Source: Gavia stellata (lineage: Eukaryota; Chordata; Aves; Gaviiformes; Gaviidae). From it: a DNA stretch of 64,000 bases. Below are positions 41,561 through 53,000 of this stretch, piece after piece. Both the position numbers and the translations under genes were made by a program. Location of the stretch: the NCBI RefSeq assembly GCF_030936135.1, contig NC_082597.1, positions 78,598,495-78,662,494 of the forward strand, given 5' to 3'. A model generated the notes under the pieces. It was given only the letters and a program-made list of their open reading frames with translations. It was not told where the DNA came from and ran no database searches. Every line of letters begins with the position of its first letter. The first letter of the stretch is position 1.

Positions 41561-43992
41561 GAGCTACCCTGTAATCTGTGCGGGGCGGGAGGGAGGAACT
41601 TGAGATGTTACAGGGGACTGCAGCTAGGCCTTTGGAAAGGAAGCGAGCGGGGCTTTGTGTGTTAAACCGAAAGAGCCCACGCCGAAACCGAAGGCCTTCT
41701 CAGGGAAGGAGAGACGCGGGTCAGGGACCAGGCGGCAGCCTGCCTTCCGCTGCGCACCCTGCAGTACCGCCGGCGTCTGCTGCTCCATCGCCCAGCTCGG
41801 GACTGAAGAGTCTCTGCAGCGCTGGCTTCGCCAGCACCGCACCTCTTCAGTCCTGCAAGTATGATGGGATACCAGCGACTTCTTTTGCCGCCCGCTTTTA
41901 GGTTGGGCGCTCCAGTGGTGCAAGTTTTCTCGCCTTGTGGTAGATAGGGGATATGGTGGAACGCAAATGTTGAAAGTAAGTCTTGTTCTCAAAATGCTGC
42001 ATTAAATAGGGCAGCTGTAGTTACTAGGTGTATTGTAGTAGGTCAACAAAACATCTATATTGTGGGGTTTTTTAAACAAGAAGAGCTGTTTCTCAAAGTA
42101 GTCCCATCTCAACCTGTTCAGAACATTTGCTACAAAAACTTCTTGAAGGTTGCGAGTATCAGATAGAAGTGGGTTTGTGTTGCTTCTTGTTTCACAGGTT
42201 AGAAAACATGTCTAGAATTTTCTTGCTAGTGTCTTAACGTATGTTAGATTCTGTTGTCTGCTCTTTTTTTCAGTACTGATGTAGCGAAATTGTGTAAACA
42301 CGGGTAGGTGGTGCAAAGAACCTGGAGCCAAGGCCAACAAGTTGACCGCTCTTCTATTAGTGGGAAACAGGCTTTCTAGTTAATGTCGTGCTTGTCATGC
42401 TTCAGTGGCTGGTAATTCGATCTTCTGTGGAATCTGATGGTGTAATTCTAGGTCTTACTAGCCTTTGAGCTCTGGCTGCTGCCAACCAGATGCAATCTTT
42501 GTCTTCCTCTGGTTGCAAGTGTTTGTATACTCTTGTGGGAAACTGGACTGGGGAGTCAATATGACTTTATAAAAAGTATTTTTTTTATTAATGGGTTAGA
42601 TTTAAATAGTTCCCCAGTCTGCAGAGAATCAAGCAGGGCATGGTAGGCGCTCTACTTTCAAGATGGTGTGCGGATTAGGGCGTTCTAAAGTGTTTACACA
42701 AAACAATCTTTTGTCACTGTACTTCCAAAAGATCCTAATAACTTGACCTTATTTGCGAAGCGTGTCAGACCAAAATTCATGGCTTTGACGTGTGATCTTT
42801 GTAAGACCGCTGTGCAGCTGGATTTACTGTTCTGTTTAAAAATATTTCATCGGCTAAACAAGATGTTCTGTAACCATGTATTGTTATCATTTTTGGCTCT
42901 GAAATTCAACTGTATGTGGAATTTTTTTTTATCTGGCCAGGTCTTAATCACAAACCTAAGAGGGTTTTTTAAAGAGTTTTAATTTTTGTGCTTGCTTGAG
43001 ACTTATTATTGCTACAAACCCACATCTTTTCTTTGAAAAGTTTTCATATTTAGTGTGAGATGATAAGATCATAGTAAAAAAACTTTTTTCATATAAAATT
43101 TGAGTAATGTGATTGCTTGCCAAGTCTTTCAGATACAAAATATCATAGCTGGATTCATTCTTTGGTTTTGTACACAGCTGGTAAGTTGTACTTTAGTAAA
43201 ATGGAAATCAGAAGTTAGAACTATTACAGACATTCCTTCTCCAAAGCTGATTTTCGTTTACATTTGCAGAGACAATTAGCAAAATTATGATTGGCTGCTT
43301 ACAGTAATTGCTCTAAAAGCCATTATATGCTTCATGTGTTCTTGGAAGGAGAAAAAATAATCTACTTTATTTGTAATAGAATTTTTCAAATTTCCGATTA
43401 GTAATATTCTACCGATCCTGGTTTTTGTAGGAGAGCGTTGTCTTCATTTTACCCAAGCTCTCTGTCCAGTTGCTTCAGTAGGTCCTCATCGGTATTTATT
43501 TTAGATGCTATAAAGCAACTTACCCATGTAAGCAGCAAGAGAAAAGTATCCTGAGGCAAGATTGAGTGGAATATGGAATGTTTTAACCAGATCTTTTTTT
43601 CATATTTTTGGGTTTTGCAGCCCTTCAGAGTAAGTGGTGACCAGCTATATGGGTTATGGGACTGAAAGGAATTTCTTTAGCCAGCATTGCTGCTGAAGAA
43701 AACTTATCCCATAACTGAACTGCATATTTCTGTTGTTGCTTAAATTTAAGATCAAATATGGCTTATCGCTACAACTTTAATCTCAAGTGCTCTTCGTTGT
43801 TGTTGCCACAACAGTTGATAGAAACACTTGGTTTTCAACTGTCATTCCAATTGTGACCTACTTCTATATGAACTCTGATTCCCATTATTTGTTCTAAGTA
43901 ATACAAATTGAAGATCACTGTTGCTTAGAATTTAATTTCTGTGCAATTGATTCTATGCATATCCCCCCCCCCCCCCCCCCCCCCCCCCCCAG
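40994..43992 (+). other. NUP50: NUP50 intron 1
   Basis: The first 600 bases continue the CpG island and include G runs of 10 (41074) and 17 (41476). The rest is AT-rich and without coding signal. It ends in 28 consecutive C followed by AG. A possible 30-nt alternative exon at 42274-42303 lies between a good CAG acceptor and a GTAGGT donor. Confidence 0.7.
43963..43990 (+). repeat. Poly(C) tract, 28 C, at a 3' splice site
   Basis: Uninterrupted run of 28 C immediately before the AG (43991-43992) that precedes the start-codon exon of NUP50. It serves as the polypyrimidine tract. Its length is likely polymorphic and prone to sequencing error. Confidence 0.95.
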
Positions 43993-44002
43993 GTGTGGAA
44001 AA

Positions 44003-44071
44003 ATGGCAAAGAGAATTGCAGAGAAGGAACTGACTGACAGAAACTGGGATCAGGAGGATGAAGCTGAGGAG
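44003..44071 (+). CDS. NUP50: NUP50 coding exon 1 (second transcript exon), residues 1-23
   Basis: The exon begins at 43993 after an AG preceded by 28 C; ten bases of 5' UTR precede the ATG at 44003. It encodes [20 protein letters not shown] then AEE and ends in phase 0 at a GTGAGA donor (44072). It carries the first half of the importin-alpha-binding segment. Confidence 0.96.
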
Positions 44072-47000
44072 GTGAGATACACATAGATCCCCCCACTCCT
44101 GCAGGTAGTAGGGTAGTTATTTACATGTGCTATTTATCTTGTGGGTGAAATCTACAGTAAAATTGGTTAAAAGTGTAGCAATTAAAGATAATTTTATGTA
44201 AGTGATTTTTTTTTTTAATAAAGCTTTTGATATATGCAGACCATATGGCAAAGCAGCTTTTAACAGTTAAAATGACATCAGCAGCTCAGGGGAAAGGAAC
44301 TTTACATTTCTAAAGGGAACCCCAGGCTTGTTAAAATGCATAATGCTTTTGAATTCTTCAAATGTGTGATGGGTATTTATTGAGTTCACAAGAAAAGCGG
44401 TTTTTATTTCTTGAGATCAATTTTCTTAATGTCTCATGTCTTGTTTTTTTTTAAAGGTCAGTAATAGTTAGTTTCAGAAATACGTTAATTTGGAGTGCTT
44501 AGCTGAATGTCCCTACACAGCCAGAATGATTAAGCCAACAGTCCAATGATACGTTTCATCTGATTGTAAAGAGATCTTCATGTTTAGTGTCTCATGCTTA
44601 CTTATGGCTCATGTATTCTCTCTAAACAAACTGTGCTAGCTTCTGTGCTACTAAAAGTATTAAATGTTTAGGCCTATAAAATGTGAGGGGAAAAAACGCA
44701 ACAGTACTCTTCCAGAAATTTGAATATAAGAAAACTTAATTTTCTCTTTTATTATGGGGTAGTAATTAGTCATTAGCTGCCTTTGCTAATACTTGAGCTA
44801 CAGCAGACTGCAGAAGATTGACTTAGAGCATACATCTCAATGTACTTTCTCCAAACTGAAGATTGTTTGTAAGTGCAATAAAAAAAAAAAAAGATTACTT
44901 GAATTATTTGTCACAATAAAATTGAGATTGCACAAAGGGAAATGCAGTGCAGAACAAGAAAGATGGAGTTCTAAAAGTATCAGCTAATTGTCCAAGTAGC
45001 TGGCAAGCTAATCACAGTACTGTATTTTCTGTTTGGGGTGGGGTTTTTGTTGTTTTGTTTTGTTTTTTTTACTTATTCCCTTATTTGTTAGGGAGCAATG
45101 TTACAGTTGTGTTCAAAAGCTGATCTCAGCCATCTCTTCAGAATATGATGGCTTCATGCATTCTGAGAATTTCACTAATGATTCCATAACTTCTTCTTAA
45201 AGGTGGGAACATTCTCAGTAGCTAGCGAAGAAGTCCTGAAGAACAGAGCTATTAAAAAAGCAAAGCGCCGAAACGTTGGATCAGAGGTAATGTCATCACT
45301 GAGCATCAGTGTTGTAGTTTGACTCAGTTGCAAAATATGACATCCGTGCTCACGTTTTTAGTTATTTGGGCTTGTAATAATACTGTATAAAGCTATCATT
45401 TAGAAGGTATGTGCAACTGGTCAGATCATACATGGAAATTAATTTTTGCTCACTGTTTCATAGCAAGAATAAGGCTACAACAAAAAATGGGTAATACTAG
45501 TATTGATTGGGTGAAGAGAGATGTGTAATTTTGAAGTATAAATGCAGAGTGTTTCAGACACAGTGTCTTCTACAGATGGGTAAAGTAGCATTTGAACTGC
45601 TCCAGTTTTATTCTTTGCAGAGGTGGAAGCCTGGAAATCAAAAGTTACTAGTTACCCATACAGAGGAGGGCTGAGAGATGTCTCAGGCAGATGCTAGATA
45701 AGTAAAAGCCAAAATATTAAGCTGATCTAAGAATGAAAAAGATGTCTTTTGTTAAGAATGCAGCTACTTTCCCCGCCCCCCCACCCCCCAAAAAGCTTTA
45801 GTGCCACCTACTCTTTGCAGTAACAAATTGGAAGTTGGAAATTGAAAAGAAGTTGGCCTTTGTTAAAGGTTTAGTCCATGTGAAAGCATTAACCCAGTCC
45901 AACCAAATTGTAGTCCTTTCAAAAATCCCTGACAGGTGCTTTGTCGTATATATCTTTCTATGAAACATTCTTAGAACAGGGCATGTGCCATGTTAGAAAT
46001 AGGACAGAAACTTTACCTATCACTCAAATTGCTTTTGGATTGAATGAGACTAGGCACAATTAGGGGCTACATAGTTTTCTCCTGTGCTTTTGATTTTCCT
46101 TCTGCTGTCCAAGCAATGTAAATGAGGAAGCAGTCCTATCCCACTTTGGCATATAGTAGTTTTAGCCACAAATGTGGTAGAGGATGCAGTTAATTAAAGG
46201 ATTGTACTGGGAAGAGGTGATGCAAGATATAAACCACCGCTTGAACAGGAGGGATTCAGGGGCAAATTGAATAGCAAAACCAGAACTGGCTGAGAAAGGG
46301 GACCAGATGATTGTAGAAGAAGTAGTCAGGAGGATGGGAGTCAGCTGTTAGAGCTCTGTCAAAGCTGGAAGAAGAACTAGGATAGGCTGGGCAAAATGTA
46401 AAAAAGCAGAAGAGATGGCAGGACAGCTGAGGTTGCATAAGAAACCTGTGAAATATTTACAAAATGGTAAACTTGAAATTTATTCATGTTCCTAAATGGA
46501 GCAAGTAGAATGCCGCAAAGAAAAAGACTGCAGTTTAACTTGAATGTCCAGAGAGAGAGGTAGGTAGGACTGATCAAAGAGAGACAGAATAAAAATAGCT
46601 ACCTAGAAATGAGAAACAGAGGACTGAACTGAAAAAGGTAAAGCACAAAGGGAAACAAAAAGAGTCCATACCCACAAGGCCAGAAACTGGAATAGAACCT
46701 GAAATTGTTATCTTTTGCTATTTCTTCAGCGGCAAAAGCAGATGAAACTCAGAAGCAATTCTCCCTTTCCTCTGAAGGCTTCCCAGAGACATTGAAAGTC
46801 CACTTCCAGTAATAAGTGCATATTGCCTCAAAAGACCTTCTATGTAGGACCTAAAAGTGGCAGTGCCTATTTGCGTGTTAATCACACTATATCTTTTAAA
46901 AACATGTAAGAAACTATACCATAAAATAATATGGTTGTAAAGATAGTGTTCAGAAGTAGGTAATGGAAAGGCTGCAGAAAGCATGCATATTATGTTATCA

Positions 47001-50000
47001 GGTACACTCTATCTTTGCTTCTCCCATCAGTCACACTGGACACTTAAACGTTACATAGGTGACTACAAAGTATGCTGTTTTGATGAGTGGCTTGAAGTGC
47101 TGGACTCTTAACTGCGGTTGTAAATGCTAAAAGTTGCTGAAAATAAGCCTGCAATTACATATTGCTATGTAATTATTTAAAGAAAACAAGATGCTATGAA
47201 TGTCTAAATAGGTGGTCAGACACATCCGCTGCTCTGAACAACTTTTATGTATCCACTTCCTACATCTAGTTTATTTTCATACCAAGCATCTGAGTCCTTT
47301 AAAAATAGTAGCAATATGTGTCATAGGGAAGCTATTAACTTTGTTTACATAGCTGACTTAGAATAATGCATGAAATGACACACTGAACCAGGGTAAAATA
47401 AATGGGATATTAAGTGAGGAGAGGATTTTTGTGGAGGAGATGTATATAACTAGTTGTCTCTCTCTTGGTTTTTTTTTTTTTTTTCCTTCTTCTTTTCTCC
47501 CCAGTCGGAAAGTGGAGGAGCTTTTAAAGGGTTTAAAGGCTTTATATTGCCTTCTGGAAAAGGAGGAGGTGGCTTCAGCGGATTTGGTAATGGTGCAGGA
47601 ATAAAGTCTTTAGAAGGGTTGTCTAATGGAAGCAGTAGTGTCTCTAGCACTCCTTCTTTCAGCAGTTTAAAGACCACCTCCGAAACACAATCAGCATTTG
47701 GTAAGTTTTAAATAAGCGTACGTATTTGTCAGCAAATTCAGTGATAAAATCCGTAGGGCTAATTTAATAGTGAAGAACCAAATTCAGACAAACCTGTAGT
47801 CCTGCTTTAAGGCATTGAGAATTTATTCCTCTTTGTAAAATTTCTTAAAAAGACTTTAGACTGCTGGAGGGACAAGTTATCAAATGCCTGCAGTTTTAAG
47901 AGGTAGAAACTAAATTGGTATTTGATCTAACACTGGAGGTAAAAGCTTTATAGGCACAAATGGGAATGGAAGATACTGGCATAAGACACTCTCCGAATAG
48001 TATAAAAAAGCTGATAACATGTTCCAGTTAAATAATTGCCCCAATTTTCTGAATTTAATTAAAAAACCCAAAAAGTTAATGGAAAATGCCCTTTTAGTAG
48101 GACTACAGGTTTTGTGTGACTTTTTTTTAAGGTTTCTGTATTTTTTGCAGTTCTTGGTAAATATATGCTGCATAGCTAAAGCCTTAACTTTTTTTCCCTG
48201 CACATCTTATATTGCAGTCAGTCTTACTAGAATCTTATTTGTTACATTTATACCTATATTTTAAGACACTTGAAATATTTTGGCACATCTAACTCTAGTC
48301 TCATGCTTTGGTAGTTGCTGAAGAATATAACTTCTATCTCTTTGTGTTGGAGATGCAGAAATGTTAACAATGCCACAGAACAGAAGTGGTGGAGTTTGAA
48401 GTTTAGAGTAACTTAGATTTCAATGAGCTTAACTAAATTAGGAGAAACTTAAATATTTTAATTAGGATTTTCTTAATTTGCTTATTATGGTTTTTATACA
48501 GATACCACTCAAAAATGTGCAGTATCATGGGCTAGTGTGTTCAGAGTTTTTTAAAGCACAAGTAGCAAGAGATAACTGAGTTTTGTTTTAATAACTGTTA
48601 CAGCTTGGTAAAGCTTGAATTAAGATTTTTTTGGGGGCTGGTGAAATAAATAACTTTACTTTTTTAATGTTATTCTGTACAATTTCTCTGGAATTTTTTT
48701 TATACAACTATGTGCTTCATCTACTTTGTCTATCCCTGAACTAACTTACTTTTCTAAACTTGGTGAGCTTAGGTCTGTTTCACAGCATTGTCTGTTTACG
48801 TGTACCACAGTATCTGGTACACAGTGCTGTGATACAAGGCAAGGTGTGTAACTGAGCAAGAATGAGTGATTTGATAAAGCAACATTGAGAACATTTAGTT
48901 TAGGTTTTTATGAGAACCGTGCTTTCTGGAAAAGTGTTCTAAGCCATGTTTTTCTTCTAATAGGATCCACAATGGCAAACGGTCCTACTACTACTGCATT
49001 TACTGAGAAAAAGGCTGCAAGCCCAAAAGCTAATGGTGGCAGTCAACCGTCCTCATCTGGCTATGCTCAGAGTAAAGTTTGTAGCTCTAGCGTTTACCAC
49101 AAACAGTTAGCAGCTTTAAACTGTTCTGTGCGTGACTGGATAGTTAAGCATGTCAACACAAACCCACTCTGTGACCTGACACCCATCTTTAGAGACTATG
49201 AGAAGTATTTAGCAAATATTGAACAGCAACATGGAAGCAGTAGTGATAGTGGCTCTGAAAACGAAAGCAACAAGACATCTGGCTCTCAGTCTGTTTCTAC
49301 ATTTGGGAATTCAAAGCTACAGCAAGGATCAACGTTTTTGTTTAACAACAAAAGTGAGGATACCTCGGACAAAAAACCTGAAGCTGCATCGGAAAAAAAA
49401 GACCCATCATTAGGAGCTACATCAGCCGTCTCATTTAATTTTGGCAAGAGTGTTGACAGCTCTGTTTTGGGTTCCCTTGGTTCAGGAACGCTTAGTAGTT
49501 TCTCATTTTCTCCTGGGAATTCAGGTTTGTTTGGAAAAGACACAAACCAGGCTAAGTCTGTCACTGCAGTATCCACCAATGTATTGGAAGCTCAGACAGA
49601 AAGTGGCAATAGCGATGATAAAGGTAAATTCTGTTTAAAACGATGATTTTAGTGGTAAGCTGTGAATGTACCTGACTTAAGAATACTGCAAAGATGAAAT
49701 AATACTAAGTTGAACTAGACCATAATTGATCTTGAATTTAAAAGCTGCAAAACTGTACCACTAATTTGGAAATACCTCAGTCTTGCATACTGCTTCAGTA
49801 ACACTAAAAGTGTATGGTTATCAAAACCTATGTATTTCTGTCAGATTTATACTTCATGTAATAGAATGTAATTCTTCAGCTGAATACAAGACTTCAAACC
49901 ATGAAATTTAAATCAACTGGTATGTTCATCTTTGAGCCTGCAGGACATATCAATCTTGCTTCTTTTCCCGATAGGTTTATTAGAGGTCCCTCAGTAAAAT

Positions 50001-53000
50001 GCATAAGATGTGGAACAATTTAATACATCTTTCTTACAAGGCTGTATGGCCAATAAACTTGCATCCTACCTGACAGTTTTACTCTGCTATTCAGCTAAGC
50101 TGGGTACAGTAAGCTGATAGAAATCCTAGCAGTTGAGGGAGTGGAAGGGCATAATCCTGCCATTGTCTCTTGGCTGTCATTCCTCCAACTGATTACCCTT
50201 CCCCTAAATTAAACTTAGCTGTTGGAAGTATTTATTATGCTTTACTTGGACCTATGTGATTTGTGGAGACTATTCTTTGAAATGTTATAACTTCCCCCCA
50301 GCAGTGGGGGTTGGGTATTTTCATCCCATTTAAATTGAAGATGAGCATAAAGCTGCTCGAGGAGCATGGATGAATGAAAAGAAAGTAAGACTTTTTTCTG
50401 TAGCTGAAGCTGCTTTAGAGCCTACGTCGATTTAAATGTTGACAGGCTACACATGTATATGTCAAATTTAGCATGCATAAGCTAGTTCTAATACAATGCC
50501 AAAAATACCTTCCAGATTATATGCTCACAATATTAATGTATGGAATGTTTTAAAACTTTTTATTTAAAGGAGGAGAAGAGGAGGAAGAAGAGCCACCAAA
50601 AGTCATTGTTAATGAAATAAAAGAGGATGATGCTTTCTACTCAAAGAAGTAAGTGACTTTAACTTGGAATAGTGAATAGAATTACAACTTCGAAAATAAA
50701 ATTCATACCTGCATATTGCTATTCTTCACCACTGCAGTGCATAATTAATGATGTATATGTTCTTGACTTCCTAGTTAATAGAGCTTGTTAGGAAGCTATA
50801 TAGAATATGAAGTTTCACTGGTAAAAAAGTTACAGACAAGAATGTGTAAGATCTTACTAAAATTCTTGTGTATCTTGGACACAGTACTGATAGCTAGTTA
50901 GTGTTCTACTTTTGGTCAGTTTTTTACAAATGAAGATGTTTCTGGCTTCATCAGATTTTGTAAGTTTAAATTATAGGGCTTGTACCACGGAAATAACGTA
51001 CTGTACTTCTGAAAAATCAGTCAGGTGCTCAGCTGTTTGCACAGCCTAAAATACAACTCTTCAGTTGGAAAATGCTGATTGTTGTATGAGGGAGTGAACA
51101 AGTTGTACTTTTTAAGTTCAAAATGAGACTAGTTGTACTAGAAGCAGTTTTTCAAAGCATGTCAGTAGTCCAAGTAATTGCATGCCTGCCTAGCACTTGG
51201 CACAGAATTTGTCCTTCTACAAAAAGCCTTTTGCTTTATCTGAGAGAAGGTACGTGCTAATTTATGAAGAATGGAATTAGGTTTATTAGAGCTTCAAAAT
51301 GTTTTTTAATTTTACATAAAAGTCCTATTATAACTTCAGAATGATACAGCAAGTTTTTATGTTTTTGTAATTAGTGTTTTTAAACAGTAGTGTACAGTTA
51401 CTACTCCTTATAGACCCCGAGTACAGGTTGCTGTGCATTTTACTTTTCTCCGAAAGTAATAACGTTTGTCGTTTCAATACTGAAAGAAATAGTTAACTTT
51501 CTTAAGTGGAAGTGCTATCTGAAACAAGGTCAAGAAGAATAAAGATTTATGCTACTCACAGCACGTTAACTCCTAATTGTTGTTAAACTATTGGCTTACT
51601 CTGAGTCAGATGTATACGTATATGCATGCGCGTGTGTATTTGGGAGGTATCTTTGTATTTAATCTCTACATAGCTGCACAAACAAGTTTGGGGGGGTGGT
51701 GTTTTTTTTTTTTGCACAGGTGCAAACTGTTCTACAAAAAGGATAATGAATTTAAAGAAAAAGGTGTAGGAACATTACACTTAAAACCAGCAGGAAATGA
51801 AAAAACTCAACTCCTAGTCCGAGCGGATACCAATTTAGGTACGTAAATTTCTTCTACTAGCAAGTCTTGATGTGAAATTCCCTGCTAAGCATTAGGATTT
51901 TTTGGTTACACAGCGTAACAGACACAATTAGTGGAAACCTTTCTACCTTTTTTAAAAAATAACTTCAAGTATTGAACAAGCAATTGGATTCCTCTAATGA
52001 GTATTACAGAATAGTGCCCATGAAGCAGTGCAAGGAAGTAAAAGGTTATGGTGTATGTTTGGGTATTCCACTCCCCTTTTTAATAGCTGTTCTCCATCTT
52101 TGCCTTGTTGAGTGGCTTTGAAGTGTGGCTTAAGATCCATGATGAAGTATAGATGTATCAGGGGTGATGAATGAAGAGGAACAAATTTTGTGCTGAGACT
52201 CAGGCCAACTGTCATTTGTCTGCAACTCATCCTGAATGTGTAAATAGTTGGCCACGTGGGCAGACATCCATTGTACTTGGGGGTAAAGGGGAGCATTATA
52301 TAGATCAGGCACGCAGGATTCTGCTGTATGCATTGCTCTTAAAATGCATGCTGAAGGCCAACTGTTGAATGGTGTTTTAGCTAACTTCAGTTGGATCACA
52401 AATGGTCAGTTGACTCTACAGAATTTGAGTAACCTGTAGTGTGATAGTTCCTCAGAATATCTTTTGAGATGAACGTTAACACATACAGCTAATTAAAGAG
52501 AAGAAAACCCTGCTGTTTCTTCACTTTTGGAAGTTCAGGAGGACTTGATGTAGTCAAGTTTTTAAGGTGTAATGTTCTGGCTGAAGAGTGTTTACACACT
52601 CAAACTGTGCAAATCCATGTTTTGATATTCACTGTTGAGAAACTTTGCTACACCTTGGTACCTAGTTTCAAAAAACTTGTATGTGGGGTTCACATGCACC
52701 TGACAACTTCCATAAAATAGAATAAATATTAAGCTAAAGCCATGCAGCACTGCAGGCCGGTGGTAAATCTCACCTCACTTTCGGTTTATAATGCGCTCCA
52801 GCGAGTCCGTACGAAGCCTCTGCAGGCCCGTTAGGGGCAGTTTTCAAATACCTGGTGGGATTGGGACTCCTGTAATAGTCACTTCTAAATCATTAACTTC
52901 TTTCAGTGGAGACAAGGTTTGCCAGATACAGGGCCGTTCTGAGCAATAAAACTGAAGGCAGACGTATGGCAGAGTTGTCAGTGCTTTCAGCATTTCCTCG

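Noticed and set aside
40998..41603. 201-codon + strand open frame in the CpG island
   Set aside because: It starts within intron 1 of NUP50 and has only GC-driven composition and no splice or homology support.
49700..49740. CR1-like wording in intron 5
   Set aside because: Similarity is limited to a few words and no typical CR1 3' end repeat is present.
52138..52197. Possible C/D box snoRNA in NUP50 intron 7 (ATGATGA, GTGATGA and CTGA motifs)
   Set aside because: There is no D' box and no clear terminal stem between the flanks, and the spacing does not give a usual C/D snoRNA.
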